Source: CADEEN01 sp963738425 (GTDB lineage: Bacteria; Pseudomonadota; Gammaproteobacteria; Burkholderiales; Burkholderiaceae_C). From it: 64,000 bases of DNA. Under the pieces are notes generated by a model that saw nothing but the letters and a program-made list of their open reading frames with translations, was not told where the DNA came from and made no database searches. The DNA lies in assembly GCA_963738425.1 (NCBI GenBank), contig CAVTWT010000006.1, positions 1 through 64,000 on the forward strand, written 5' to 3'. Shown one piece after another: positions 29,651 through 39,692 of the stretch (positions are counted from its first letter, which is position 1; the number at the start of each line of letters is the position of its first letter). The position numbers and the translations under genes are program-made.

Positions 29651-30901
29651 ATGCTGAACTACCAACAGCCCGCTTACACGACCTGATGGCGCGGGCATTT
29701 CGGTCCTTACGGCGGCACCTTTGTCGCCGAGACGCTGATCCATGCGCTCGATGAATTGAAGGCCGCGTACGAACATTACCGGCGCGACCCGGAGTTCGTC
29801 GCCGAGTTCAAGAGCGAACTCAAGCACTTCGTCGGCCGGCCGAGCCCGGTCTATCACGCGGCACGTCTGTCGCGCGAGATCGGCGGCGCGCAGATTTTCT
29901 TGAAGCGCGAAGACCTGAACCACACCGGCGCGCACAAGGTCAACAACACGATCGGCCAGGCGCTGCTGGCACGGCGCATGGGCAAACCGCGCGTGATTGC
30001 GGAAACCGGTGCGGGCCAGCATGGTGTGGCGAGCGCCACCGTGGCTGCGCGCTACGGCATGGAGTGCGTCGTCTACATGGGCAGCGAGGACGTGAAGCGC
30101 CAGTCGCCGAACGTCTATCGCATGCACCTGCTCGGCGCGAAGGTGGTGCCCGTCGAGTCGGGCTCGAAGACGCTGAAGGATGCGCTCAACGAAGCGCTGC
30201 GCGATTGGGTGACCAATGTCGAGAACACCTTCTACATCATCGGCACCGTCGCCGGGCCGCACCCGTACCCAATGATGGTGCGCGATTTCCAGCGCGTGAT
30301 CGGCGACGAGTGTCTGGTGCAGATGCCCGAGATGATCGGTCGCCAGCCCGACGCGGTGATCGCCTGCGTCGGTGGCGGCAGCAATGCGATGGGCATCTTC
30401 TACCCGTACATCGAGTACGAAAAGGTGCGCCTGATCGGCGTCGAAGCGGCGGGGCAGGGCCTGGCCACGGGCAGGCATGCCGCGTCGCTCACAGCGGGCT
30501 CGCCTGGCGTGCTGCATGGCAATCGCACCTACCTGCTGCAAGACGCCAACGGCCAGATCACCGAAACGCATTCGGTGTCGGCGGGCCTGGACTATCCCGG
30601 CGTTGGCCCTGAGCATGCGTACCTGAAGGACATCGGTCGCGCCGAGTACGTGAGCATCACCGACGATGAAGCCCTGTCTGCGTTTCATCGCCTGTGCCGC
30701 ACCGAAGGCATCATTCCGGCGCTCGAATCGAGTCACGCGGTGGCCTACGCGATGAAGATGGCGGCGACGATGCGCGCCGATCAGCATCTGCTCGTCAACC
30801 TCTCGGGGCGTGGCGACAAGGACATCGGCACCGTCGCTGACTTGTCTGGGGCTGAGTTCTATTGCCGGCCGTCGTGCAAAGGTCAGGCGGTGAAGCAATG
30901 A
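29651..30901 (+). CDS. trpB: Tryptophan synthase beta subunit, in-frame TGA at codon 12
   Basis: It condenses indole with serine using PLP. The PLP Lys lies in KREDLNHTGAHKVNN, with GAGQHGVASATVAARYG, VGGGSNAMGIFYPY and NLSGRGDKD for cofactor binding. The start is ATG 29651 (MLNYQQPAYT). A TGA at 29684-29686 interrupts the N-terminus just before GHFGPYGGTFVAETL. The flanking conserved residues are in the same frame, so the local error is a substitution or several compensating indels; I cannot choose between them. The rest is intact and about 415 aa. It lies 14 nt after trpF, and trpA follows repeat copy B. Confidence 0.92.
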
Positions 30902-30907
30902 ACGCCG

Positions 30908-30970
30908 CCGGGCCGCTCCCAAGGCGTTCGCTCCCCCTTGGGGGGACCGGCGCGCAGCGCCGTAGGGGGT
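30908..30970. repeat. GC-rich intergenic element, copy B
   Basis: It fills the trpB-trpA gap: CCGGGCCGCTCCCAAGGCG, then CTCCCCCTTGGGGGGACCGG, then GCGCAGCGC and GTAGGGGG just before the trpA start. The block order matches copies A and C. Confidence 0.75.
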
Positions 30971-30974
30971 ATAC

Positions 30975-31775
30975 ATGAGCCGCATCGCCGCCACCTTCAG
31001 CGCGCTCAAGCGCGACAAGCGCACCGCGCTGATTCCGTACATCTGCGCTGGCGATCCGTTCCCCGAGGCGACCACCGACGTGATGCTGGCGCTCGCCACA
31101 GCCGGCGCCGACGTGATCGAGCTCGGCGTGCCGTTCTCCGACCCGATGGCCGATGGGCCGGTGATCCAGAAGGCCTCGGAACGTGCGCTGGCCAAGGGCA
31201 TCGGCATGGCGCAAGTGCTGTCCTACGTGCAGGCCTTTCGCACCAGGAACACCAGCACGCCGGTCGTTCTGATGGGCTATGCCAATCCGATCGAGCGCTA
31301 CGGCATCGAGCGCTTCATCGCCGATGCAAGGATCGCAGGGGTCGATGGCGTGCTGGTGGTGGACTACCCGCCCGAAGAGGCCGAAACCTTCGCCGCGCAG
31401 TTGAAGCGTGATGGACTCGACCCGATCTTCCTGCTCGCGCCCACGTCCACCGACGCCCGCATGGCCGAGGTCGGGCGCATCGCCAGTGGCTATGTGTACT
31501 ACGTGTCGCTGAAGGGCGTGACCGGCGCCGGTCACCTCGACACGGATGCCGTGGCGCAGGTGTTGCCGCGCATCCGCCAACACGTCAGCGTGCCGGTGGG
31601 GGTCGGCTTCGGCATCCGCGACGCCGCGACGGCGCAGGCCATCGGCCGCGTCGCCGACGCGGTCGTGATCGGCTCGCGCCTGGTGCAGATCATGGAAACC
31701 CAAAAGCGCGATACTGTGGCTGGCGCGGCGGCGGCCTTCATGGCCGAGATTCGCCAAGCGCTCGACAAGACCTGA
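30975..31775 (+). CDS. trpA: Tryptophan synthase alpha subunit
   Basis: The product is 266 aa. It cleaves indole-3-glycerol phosphate and channels indole to TrpB. The catalytic Glu is in GADVIELGVPFSDPMADGPVIQ and the Asp in VDGVLVVDYPPEEA. The phosphate site is GVGFGIRD, with GSRLV following. It is separated from trpB by a repeat element rather than the usual short overlap. Confidence 0.97.
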   Translation: MSRIAATFSALKRDKRTALIPYICAGDPFPEATTDVMLALATAGADVIELGVPFSDPMADGPVIQKASERALAKGIGMAQVLSYVQAFRTRNTSTPVVLMGYANPIERYGIERFIADARIAGVDGVLVVDYPPEEAETFAAQLKRDGLDPIFLLAPTSTDARMAEVGRIASGYVYYVSLKGVTGAGHLDTDAVAQVLPRIRQHVSVPVGVGFGIRDAATAQAIGRVADAVVIGSRLVQIMETQKRDTVAGAAAAFMAEIRQALDKT

Positions 31776-31800
31776 CGACGACGTTGAAGGGACCTCTCGC

Positions 31801-32673
31801 ATGAGCTGGCTCGAAAAACTCCTTCCGCCCAAGATCCAACCGACCGACCCGAGCGAACGCCGCACGGTGCCGGAGGGCCTGTGGATCAAGTGCCCCTCGT
31901 GCGAGACGGTGCTCTACAAGACCGACCTCGACCAGAACTTGAACGTCTGCCCGAAGTGCGACCACCACCATCGCATCGGCGCACGGCAGCGGCTCGATGC
32001 CTTCCTCGATCCCGAAGGCCGCTACGAGATCGGCCAGGAGGTGATGCCGGTCGATCCGCTGAAGTTCAAGGACAGCAAGAAGTACCCCGAGCGCCTGCGT
32101 GACGCGCTCGAAGCCACCGGCGAGACGGATGCGCTGATCGTCGTTGGCGGCGCGGTGCACACCATTCCGCTGGTGACGGCCTGCTTCGAGTTCGACTTCA
32201 TGGGCGGTTCGATGGGCTCGGTGGTCGGCGAGCGTTTCGTGCGTGGCGTCGAAACTGCGGTCGAGCAGAAGGTGCCTTTCGTTTGCTTCACCGCCACCGG
32301 CGGGGCGCGCATGCAGGAAGGCCTGTTTTCGCTGCTGCAGATGGCCAAGACCAACGCCTCGCTGACGCGACTGGCCAAAGCACGCCTGCCCTACATCAGC
32401 GTGCTCACCGATCCGACGATGGGCGGCGTGTCGGCCGGGTTTGCGTTCATGGGGGACGTCGTCATCGGCGAACCCAAAGCGCTGATTGGCTTCGCTGGTC
32501 CGCGCGTCATCGAGAACACTGTGCGCGAGAAGTTGCCGGAAGGTTTTCAGCGCAGCGAATTCCTTCAGTCCAAGGGCGCGATCGACATGATTTTGGATCG
32601 CCGTCAGTTGCGCAGCGCCATCGCACGCATGCTGGCCATGCTTCAGCGCCAATCGGCAGACGCCGTGGCGTGA
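31801..32673 (+). CDS. accD: Acetyl-CoA carboxylase carboxyltransferase beta subunit
   Basis: The product is 290 aa. The N-terminal zinc ribbon (CPSCETVLY ... CPKCDHHHRIGARQR) is followed by the crotonase-fold carboxyltransferase with GGSMGSVVGERF, TATGGARMQEGLFSLLQMAK and DPTMGGVSAGFAFMGD. It forms malonyl-CoA with AccA and the biotin subunits, for fatty-acid synthesis. Its stop overlaps folC (GTGA). Confidence 0.97.
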   Translation: MSWLEKLLPPKIQPTDPSERRTVPEGLWIKCPSCETVLYKTDLDQNLNVCPKCDHHHRIGARQRLDAFLDPEGRYEIGQEVMPVDPLKFKDSKKYPERLRDALEATGETDALIVVGGAVHTIPLVTACFEFDFMGGSMGSVVGERFVRGVETAVEQKVPFVCFTATGGARMQEGLFSLLQMAKTNASLTRLAKARLPYISVLTDPTMGGVSAGFAFMGDVVIGEPKALIGFAGPRVIENTVREKLPEGFQRSEFLQSKGAIDMILDRRQLRSAIARMLAMLQRQSADAVA

Positions 32674-33947
32674 ATTTGCAAGACTGGCTCGCCCACTGCG
32701 AGCGCCTGCACCCGAAGACGATCGACATGACGCTGGAGCGCACGCTGGCCGTGCGCGACCGGCTCGGCCTGCGTTTCGATTGCCCGGTGATCACCGTGGC
32801 CGGCACCAATGGCAAGGGCTCGACTTGCGCCATGCTGGAGTCGATCGCGCTTGCCGCCGGCTACCGCGTCGGCCTGTACATCAAGCCGCATCTGGTGCAC
32901 TTCGAAGAGCGCTGCCGCGTGAACGGCGCGAGTGTCACGGCCGACGAACTGCTGCCGCACTTCGCAGCCGTGGAGGCGGCGCGCGGCGATACGACTCTCA
33001 CGTACTTTGAATTCACGACGCTCGTCATCATGCGCTGCCTGTCTCAGCAGCCGCTCGACGTGGTGATCCTCGAAGTCGGCCTTGGCGGCCGCCTTGATGC
33101 CGTCAACGCGATCGACACCGATTGCGCGATCGTCACCAGCATCGATCTCGACCATACCGAGTACCTCGGCCCGGACCGCGAAAGCATCGGCCGCGAGAAG
33201 GCGCATGTCATGCGCCAAGGCAAGCCGGCGATCGTCAGCGACCCGATGCCGCCGGCCAGCGTGGCTGCGTATGGGCAGTCGGTCGGCGCCGACCTCTGGC
33301 TCGTCGGTCGTGACTTCAACCACAGCGGCGATCGCCAGCAGTGGAATTGGGCCGGGCGCGGGAAGCGCATGAACGGCCTGGCGTACCCGTCGCTGCGCGG
33401 TGCCAACCAGCTGGTGAATGCCGCCGGTGTGCTGGCCGCCCTCGAGGCCTTGCGCGAGCGGCTGCCCGTTGCGGCGCAAGCGATTCGTCAAGGGCTGGCG
33501 ACGGTGGAGTTGCCGGGGCGCTTTCAGATCGTGCCCGGGCAGCCTACGCTCGTCCTGGACGTCGCCCACAACCCTCATTCCGTGGCGGCGCTTGCAGCGA
33601 ATCTCGATGCGATGGGTTTTTTCCCGCGCACGCATGCGGTGTTCGGCGCGATGCAGGACAAGGATCTGGAGGGCGTGGTGCGGCGCCTGGCGCCGATCGT
33701 CGAGTATTGGTACTGCACCGATCTGCCGATTGCGCGCGCGGCCAGCGCCGACACCTTGGGCAAGATCGTTCGCCATGTGCAACCGAAGGCCGACATCAGC
33801 ACACACACGGGTCCATCGCTCGCGCTGGCTGCTGCGCTGGGCCGCGCCGACCCCGCTGATAGAATTTTGGTCTTCGGTTCATTTCTCACGGTGGGCGGTG
33901 TGCTCAAAGATGGCCTGCCGCGGCTGGGCGCTATTCACGCTGGCTAG
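32670..33947 (+). CDS. folC: Bifunctional folylpolyglutamate / dihydrofolate synthase
   Basis: The product is 425 aa. The Mur-ligase-type P-loop is VAGTNGKGSTCAMLESI, followed by SPH-like IKPHLVHFEERCRVNG, LEVGLGGRLDAVNAI, TSIDLDHTEYLG and LDVAHNPHSV. It adds glutamate to dihydropteroate or folates. It starts with GTG 32670, overlapping the accD stop. The accD-folC-dedD-cvpA-purF order is the conserved purF/dedD cluster of proteobacteria. Confidence 0.96.
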   Translation: MNLQDWLAHCERLHPKTIDMTLERTLAVRDRLGLRFDCPVITVAGTNGKGSTCAMLESIALAAGYRVGLYIKPHLVHFEERCRVNGASVTADELLPHFAAVEAARGDTTLTYFEFTTLVIMRCLSQQPLDVVILEVGLGGRLDAVNAIDTDCAIVTSIDLDHTEYLGPDRESIGREKAHVMRQGKPAIVSDPMPPASVAAYGQSVGADLWLVGRDFNHSGDRQQWNWAGRGKRMNGLAYPSLRGANQLVNAAGVLAALEALRERLPVAAQAIRQGLATVELPGRFQIVPGQPTLVLDVAHNPHSVAALAANLDAMGFFPRTHAVFGAMQDKDLEGVVRRLAPIVEYWYCTDLPIARAASADTLGKIVRHVQPKADISTHTGPSLALAAALGRADPADRILVFGSFLTVGGVLKDGLPRLGAIHAG

Positions 33948-33991
33948 CGAGCAGCAGCCTCCGTGCCTGCCGCCACACCAACACGCCACGC

Positions 33992-34720
33992 ATGGGACTG
34001 CTCGACATCTTCACCAAGCGCGACAGCGCCGGGGCCACGCCCGCGGCGGCATCTGCGAGCGTGATGACCGGCGAGCCGGCAGAACAAGCGCGGGCGCGTG
34101 CCAAGCGGCGCCTGATTGGCGCCGTGGTGCTGCTCGGCATCGGCGTGATCGCGTTTCCGCTGTTGTTCGAGACGCAGCCGCGGCCGATCCCTGTCGACAT
34201 CCCGATCGTCATTCCACCGCGCGATGGTGCGTCGCCATTGGCGTTGCCGGCGCCGAGGCCAGTGACCAAGCCTGCCGCGTCTGCGCCGGTGATCGCGGCG
34301 CCGGCCGCCCCCAGCGCCGTTCCCGCGCCGGCTCCGGTGGCTGCGAAACCCGCAGAAGCACCTGCGCCGCCGCCGATGAAAGCCAGCGAGCCTGTCGTGC
34401 TACCCAAGCCAGCGGTAGCCGCTGCGCCGGCTCCCTCGCCGAAACCCGCGGCCGAAACCCCGAAGCCTGCAGCGCCCACCGCGCAGGCTGCGGGTCGTTT
34501 CGTCGTGCAGATTGGCGCGTTTGCCGAAGCCTCGGCGGTGCGTGATGTGCGCAGCAAAGCGGAGAAGGCTGGCCTCGCCACGTTCACGCAGACCGTCAGC
34601 ACGGCAGACGGCCAACGCACGCGTGTGCGTGTAGGGCCGTTCACATCACGCGAAGCAGCAGAAAAGGCGGCGGCCCAGGCCAAAGCCGCCGGCCTGGGCG
34701 GCGCGGTGTTGACGCTATGA
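33992..34720 (+). CDS. dedD: SPOR-domain cell-division protein (DedD-like)
   Basis: The product is 242 aa. A short cytoplasmic N-terminus is followed by one membrane helix (LIGAVVLLGIGVIAFPLLF), a long Ala-Pro-Lys periplasmic linker and a C-terminal SPOR domain (FVVQIGAFAEASAVRDVRSK ... RVRVGPFTSREAAEKAAAQAK). SPOR domains bind denuded glycan strands at the septum. Position between folC and cvpA supports DedD. Confidence 0.92.
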   Translation: MGLLDIFTKRDSAGATPAAASASVMTGEPAEQARARAKRRLIGAVVLLGIGVIAFPLLFETQPRPIPVDIPIVIPPRDGASPLALPAPRPVTKPAASAPVIAAPAAPSAVPAPAPVAAKPAEAPAPPPMKASEPVVLPKPAVAAAPAPSPKPAAETPKPAAPTAQAAGRFVVQIGAFAEASAVRDVRSKAEKAGLATFTQTVSTADGQRTRVRVGPFTSREAAEKAAAQAKAAGLGGAVLTL

Positions 34721-34725
34721 GCGCG

Positions 34726-34784
34726 CCGGGCCGCCCCAAGCGCGAATTCCCCCGCGGGGGACGACGCGCAGCGTCGTGGGGGCT
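34726..34784. repeat. GC-rich intergenic element, copy C
   Basis: It fills the dedD-cvpA gap: CCGGGCCGCCCCAAGCGCG, CCCCCGCGGGGGACGACGCG, then GTCGTGGGGG before the cvpA ATG. It is the closest relative of copy A. Confidence 0.75.
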
Positions 34785-34786
34785 GC

Positions 34787-35302
34787 ATGAATGACGCCCT
34801 GCCAGTCTTCGGCTGGGTCGATTGGGCGCTGCTCGCCGTGCTCGCGGTCTCTGTCGTCGTCGGTTTGTGGCGCGGCCTCGTCTTCGAAGTGCTGTCGCTC
34901 GTCGGCTGGGTCGTGGCCTTCATCGCAGCGCAGGCGTTCGCGCCGCTTGCTGCAGCGTACGTGCCCATCGGCGTGCCGGGCAGCGCGCTCAATCATGGCA
35001 TTGCCTTCTTCGCCACCTTCGTACTGGCGCTGGTGTTGTGGGCCTTGGCATCACGTCTGGTGCGTCTGTTAATCCACGCAACGCCGTTGCAGCCGGTGGA
35101 CCGGGTGCTCGGTGGCGTCTTCGGGCTGGCGCGCGGCGCGGTGCTGTTGCTCGCGGTGGCGACCGTCATCATGCTGTCGCCGGCGCAGCGCTCGATGGCA
35201 TGGCAGGAATCTCGCGGTGCGGCTTGGCTCGCCACTGCCTTGCAGGGACTTAAGCCGTTGCTGCCAGACGCCGTGGCTCGTCAGTTGCCAACCTCAACCT
35301 AG
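34787..35302 (+). CDS. cvpA: CvpA-family membrane protein
   Basis: The product is 171 aa with four predicted membrane helices (WALLAVLAVSVVVGLWRG; LSLVGWVVAFIAAQAFAPL; IAFFATFVLALVLWALASRLV; LARGAVLLLAVATVIML). The GLWRGLVFEVLSLVGWV segment is typical of CvpA. Homologues were first linked to colicin V export and later to envelope homeostasis. It lies immediately upstream of purF, as is usual. Confidence 0.93.
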   Translation: MNDALPVFGWVDWALLAVLAVSVVVGLWRGLVFEVLSLVGWVVAFIAAQAFAPLAAAYVPIGVPGSALNHGIAFFATFVLALVLWALASRLVRLLIHATPLQPVDRVLGGVFGLARGAVLLLAVATVIMLSPAQRSMAWQESRGAAWLATALQGLKPLLPDAVARQLPTST

Positions 35303-35313
35303 GACACGGATCC

Positions 35314-36825
35314 ATGTGCGGCATCGTCGGCGTCCTCTCCAAGCAGCCCGTCAACCAGCTGATCTACGACGCGCTGCTGTTGTTGCAGCACCGCGGGCAG
35401 GATGCCGCGGGCATCGTCACGATGCAGGGCACCAAATGCTTCATGCACAAGGCGCGCGGCATGGTGCGCGATGTCTTTCGCACGCGCAACATGCGGGCCC
35501 TGCCAGGCAACGTCGGGCTGGGGCAGGTGCGCTACCCGACGGCGGGCAATGCCTACAACGAAGAAGAGGCACAGCCGTTCTACGTCAATGCACCGTTCGG
35601 CATCGTGCTCGTGCACAACGGCAATCTGACCAATGCGCACACGCTGAAAAGCGAGCTGTTCGAGATCGACCGCCGCCACATCAACACCGGCAGCGACACC
35701 GAAGTCCTGATCAACATCCTCGCGCACGAGCTCGAACTCGCTGCGCGTGACTTGCCGCTGACGCCCGACGAAGTCTTCAAGGCGGTGGCCGCGGTGCATC
35801 GGCGTCTGAAAGGCTCGTACGCTGTCGTCGCCTTGATTGCAGGCCATGGTCTGTTGGCGTTTCGCGATCCCTACGGCATCCGGCCGCTGGCCTATGGCAC
35901 AGCGGCCGATGGCGAGGTGATGGTGGCCAGCGAGAGCGTGGCGCTCGAGGGCACCGGCCATCAGCTCGTGCGCGACGTGGCGCCGGGTGAGGCCTTGTTC
36001 GTCGACCTCGAAGGCAAGCTGCATGCGCGTCAATGCGCTGCCCATCCGAGCCTGCACCCGTGCATGTTCGAGTTCGTTTACCTGGCGCGGCCGGATTCGG
36101 TGATGGACGGCATTTCGGTCTACCAGGCGCGCCTGAACATGGGCGAGACGCTGGCGCAGCGCGTGATCTCGACGATGCCTCCGAGCGCGATCGATGTCGT
36201 CATTCCGATCCCCGAGTCGAGCCGGCCCAGCGCGATGCAGCTCGCGCAAAAGCTCGGCAAGCCGTACCGCGAAGGCTTCGTCAAGAACCGCTACGTCGGC
36301 CGCACCTTCATCATGCCGGGCCAAGCGGTGCGGCGTAAAGGCGTGCGCCAGAAGCTGAACGCGATGCCGCAGGAGTTTCGCGACCGCAACGTGCTGCTGG
36401 TCGACGACTCGATCGTGCGCGGCACGACGAGCAAGGAGATCGTGCAGATGGCGCGCGACGCCGGCGCGCGCAAGGTCTACATGGCGTCGGCCGCGCCGCC
36501 GGTGCGCTTCCCCAACGTCTACGGCATCGACATGCCGACGCGCGAAGAGCTGATCGCGGCCACGCGCAGCGTCGAAGAGATTCGCCAGTTCATCGGCGCC
36601 GATGCGCTGATCTACCAGGATGTCGATGCGATGAAGCGCGTCGTCGGTGCGTTGAACCCGAAGCTCGAGAGTTTCGAGGCCAGCTGTTTCGACGGCCGCT
36701 ACATCACCGGTGACGTGACCGAGGTGGACTTCGCAACCATGGAAGCTCAGCGGCGATTGCAGTTCGACGAAGAAGAGGGTGGCGAACGTTCACGGCTGGC
36801 GCTGCAAAGCGCGGAGGGCACATGA
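35314..36825 (+). CDS. purF: Amidophosphoribosyltransferase
   Basis: The product is 503 aa. It catalyses the first step of purine synthesis, forming phosphoribosylamine. The N-terminal nucleophile glutamine amidotransferase begins MCGIVGVL (Cys2 catalytic after Met removal), with LQHRGQDAAGIV and GQVRYPTAG. The C-terminal phosphoribosyltransferase has the PRPP loop NVLLVDDSIVRGTTSKEIV. It has no N-terminal propeptide of the Fe-S type. It overlaps metZ by ATGA. Confidence 0.98.
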   Translation: MCGIVGVLSKQPVNQLIYDALLLLQHRGQDAAGIVTMQGTKCFMHKARGMVRDVFRTRNMRALPGNVGLGQVRYPTAGNAYNEEEAQPFYVNAPFGIVLVHNGNLTNAHTLKSELFEIDRRHINTGSDTEVLINILAHELELAARDLPLTPDEVFKAVAAVHRRLKGSYAVVALIAGHGLLAFRDPYGIRPLAYGTAADGEVMVASESVALEGTGHQLVRDVAPGEALFVDLEGKLHARQCAAHPSLHPCMFEFVYLARPDSVMDGISVYQARLNMGETLAQRVISTMPPSAIDVVIPIPESSRPSAMQLAQKLGKPYREGFVKNRYVGRTFIMPGQAVRRKGVRQKLNAMPQEFRDRNVLLVDDSIVRGTTSKEIVQMARDAGARKVYMASAAPPVRFPNVYGIDMPTREELIAATRSVEEIRQFIGADALIYQDVDAMKRVVGALNPKLESFEASCFDGRYITGDVTEVDFATMEAQRRLQFDEEEGGERSRLALQSAEGT

Positions 36826-38018
36826 AGAAGCTGCCGAGAGTGGATCTGCCGACCGATGCGCGTCTGGACACACTGGCCGTGCGCGAAGGGCTGCCGCCGT
36901 CGCCGTGGGGCGAAAACTCCGAAGCGCTGTTCCTCACCAGTTCGTTCGTGCATCCCGACGCCGCCACCGCGGCGGCGCGCTTTGCCAACGAGGAAGAGGC
37001 CTTCGTCTATTCGCGCTTCTCGAACCCGACTGTGACGATGATGGAGCGCCGGCTCGCCGCCATGGAGGGCAGTGAAGCAGCGATCGGCACGGCGAGCGGC
37101 ATGGCGGCGATCCTGCTGCTGATCATGGGCACCTTGAAGAGCGGCGACCATGTGGTCTGTTCGCAGTCGGTGTTCGGCTCGACGATCAAGCTGTTCCAGG
37201 ACTTCGCCAAGTACGGCGTGCAGACGACCTTCGTTTCTCAGTCGAATGTCGACGAGTGGCGCGCGGCGGTGCGCCCGAACACGAAGTTGTTGTTCGCCGA
37301 GACGCCGACCAATCCGCTGACCGAGGTCTGCGACATCGCGGCGCTGGCCGGCATTGCCAAGAGCGCCGGTGCGCTGCTGTGCGTCGACAACTGCTTCTGC
37401 TCGCCAGCGCTGCAACGACCGATCAAGCTCGGCGCCGACATCGTCATGCATTCCGGCACCAAGTTCCTCGATGGCCAGGGCCGCGTGATCGCCGGGGCGT
37501 TGTGCGGAACCGAAGCGCTGGTCAACGAAAAATTCGTGCCGACGATGCGCAGCGCCGGCATGAGCCTGTCGCCGTTCAACGCGTGGGTGGTGTTGAAGGG
37601 CTTGGAGACGCTGTCGATCCGCGTGCGCGCGCAAAGCGAGCGTGCTTTGACGATGGCGCGCTGGCTGGAAGCGCAGGCGAACGTCGAGCGTGTGTATCAC
37701 CCGAGTCTTGAGTCGCACCCACAGCACAAGCTGGCGATGGCTCAGCAGTCGGGGCAGGGCGGGGCGGTGGTGTCGTTCATCGTCAAGGGTGGTCGCGAAG
37801 GCGCGTTCAAGGTCATCGACTCGACGCGCATCTGCTCGATCACCGCCAACCTGGGTGACACGAAGACGACGATCACGCACCCGGCGTCGACGTCGCACGG
37901 CCGCTTGAGCGAAGCGCAGCGCCAGGCCGCAGGTATCACGCAAGGGATGATCCGGTTGGCGGTGGGCCTCGACGACGTCGAAGACATCAAGGCCGATCTC
38001 CTTCGCGGTCTGACATGA
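36822..38018 (+). CDS. metZ: O-succinylhomoserine sulfhydrylase
   Basis: The product is 398 aa, a Cys/Met-metabolism PLP enzyme. Motifs are FVYSRFSNPTVTMMERRLA, GTASGMAAILL, FAETPTNPLTEVCDI, VDNCFCSPALQRP and the PLP Lys in MHSGTKFLDGQGRVIAG. It makes homocysteine from an activated homoserine plus sulfide. The purF-metZ order, with overlapping ends on both sides, supports MetZ over the related MetB/MetY types, but specificity cannot be proved from sequence. Confidence 0.92.
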   Translation: MKKLPRVDLPTDARLDTLAVREGLPPSPWGENSEALFLTSSFVHPDAATAAARFANEEEAFVYSRFSNPTVTMMERRLAAMEGSEAAIGTASGMAAILLLIMGTLKSGDHVVCSQSVFGSTIKLFQDFAKYGVQTTFVSQSNVDEWRAAVRPNTKLLFAETPTNPLTEVCDIAALAGIAKSAGALLCVDNCFCSPALQRPIKLGADIVMHSGTKFLDGQGRVIAGALCGTEALVNEKFVPTMRSAGMSLSPFNAWVVLKGLETLSIRVRAQSERALTMARWLEAQANVERVYHPSLESHPQHKLAMAQQSGQGGAVVSFIVKGGREGAFKVIDSTRICSITANLGDTKTTITHPASTSHGRLSEAQRQAAGITQGMIRLAVGLDDVEDIKADLLRGLT

Positions 38019-39404
38019 CAGTTCGGACCCGCATCGCCCCGTCGCCGACGGGCTTCCTGCACCTGGGCACCGCACGCACCGCGCTGTACTCCTGGGCCTA
38101 TGCGCGCCACTACGGCGGCCAGTTCATCCTGCGTATTGAAGACACCGACGTTGCGCGCTCGACGCAGGATTCAGTCGAGCAGATTCTGGCGTCGATGAAG
38201 TGGCTCGGCCTTGATCACGACGAAGGTCCGATCTACCAGATGCAGCGCCTGGCGCGTTATCAGGCTGTGGCCGAACAGCTCATCGCGTCTGGCCACGCGT
38301 ACCGCTGCTATTGCACGCCCGACGAGTTGGATGCGATGCGCGAGGCGCAGCGCGAGCGCGGCGAGAAGACGCACTACGACGGCCGCTGGCGGCCCGAAGA
38401 GGGCAAGACCTTGCCGCCCGTTCCCGACGGTGTGCCGCCGGTCATCCGCTTCAAGAACCCGCAAGACGGCAGCGTGCACTGGGACGATCTGGTCAAGGGC
38501 GACATCACGATCTCGCAATGCCGAGATCGACGACCTGATCATCGTCAGACCGGATGGTGTGCCGACGTACAACTTCGCCGTCGTCGTCGATGACTGGGAC
38601 ATGGCGATCACGCATGTCTTTCGCGGCGACGAACACATCAACAACACGCCGTGGCAGATCAACATCTTCGTGGCGCTCGGTGTGGCGCTGCCGCAGTTCG
38701 GCCACCACCCGATCATCCTCGGCGACGACGGCTTGAAGTTGTCGAAGCGCCGCGGCGCGGTCAGTGTCACAGCCTACGAAGCGGCCGGCTTCCTGCCCGA
38801 AGCGATGTGCAACTACCTGGCGCGCCTGGGCTGGAGCCACGGCGACGACGAGTTGTTCACGCGCGAGCAGATGGTGCAGTGGTTCGACGGAACCCACTTG
38901 GCCAAGAGCCCGGCGCAGTGGGATCCGGCCAAGCTGGCCTGGGTCAATGCGCACTACATCAAGCAGGCCGACGATGCGCGGCTCGCCAAGCTCGTGCAGC
39001 AGCAATTGGCGACGCGCGAGATCGAGGTGGCGGATCTCGAGCACCTGGCGCGCGCCTGTGCCTTGTTCAAGGACCGTTGCGCGACGACGGTGGAGCTGGC
39101 CGACTGGCTGCAGATGTACGTCAAACCCGTGTGGCCGACCGAAGCCGATCTGCTCGCGCATGTGAGCGAGGCTGCGAAGCCCGCGTTGCGTTCCCTGCGC
39201 GACCAGCTCACGACACTTGACTGGACTGCACCCGCGATTGCGGCAGCCATCAAGGGCACGCTCGCATCGCATGGCCTGAAGATGCCGCAACTCGCACCTG
39301 CGTTGCGGGTGCTCGTTTGTGGCCGCACGCAGACACCGTCGATCGACGCAGTGCTGGCGCTGTTCTCACGCGAGCTCGTCCTGGAGCGCCTGTCCCACGT
39401 CTGA
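38015..39404 (+). CDS. gltX: Glutamyl-tRNA synthetase, one frameshift
   Basis: It charges tRNA-Glu with glutamate. The HIGH-type motif is in APSPTGFLHLGTARTALYSW and the KMSKS-type in LKLSKRRGAVSV. A single extra C at 38516 interrupts GDITIS / NAEIDDLIIVRPDGVPTYN; correcting it gives 462 aa, the normal size. The gene is normally essential, so this is strong evidence that such breaks are sequencing or assembly errors. It overlaps the metZ stop. tRNA-Glu itself is encoded 167 nt downstream. Confidence 0.96.
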
Positions 39405-39414
39405 AAACCCTGTC

Positions 39415-39420
39415 TATAAT
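39415..39420 (+). promoter_or_regulatory. -10 element of the tRNA cluster promoter
   Basis: A perfect TATAAT lies 35 nt before tRNA-Ala and just after the gltX stop. The region 17-18 nt upstream has no good TTGACA match, so only the -10 is called. Confidence 0.55.
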
Positions 39421-39454
39421 CTCGGTCTCGCTTGAACGGCGTGACTGACTCGAT

Positions 39455-39530
<76 letters not shown>

Positions 39531-39570
39531 ATCGAAGCAGGCGCGCGGTTCAAGTCATGGTGAAGGATTC

Positions 39571-39646
39571 GTCCCCTTCGTCTAGAGGCCTAGGACACCA
39601 CCCTTTCACGGTGATTACAGGGGTTCGAATCCCCTAGGGGACGCCA
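39571..39646 (+). tRNA. tRNA-Glu (anticodon TTC)
   Basis: The 76-nt cloverleaf has acceptor arm GTCCCCT/AGGGGAC, anticodon loop CTTTCAC (anticodon TTC), T-arm GGGGTTCGAATCCCC and an encoded CCA. It is the substrate of the GltX encoded just upstream. Confidence 0.97.
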
Positions 39647-39692
39647 AGTTTGGCTGCACTTGCGGAGTGATCCGAGAACGCAGCCACCGTGT

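Noticed and set aside
29684..29686. TGA in trpB as a selenocysteine or other recoded codon
   Set aside because: TrpB has no selenoprotein form, no SECIS-like hairpin is evident, and the position is a non-catalytic N-terminal segment.
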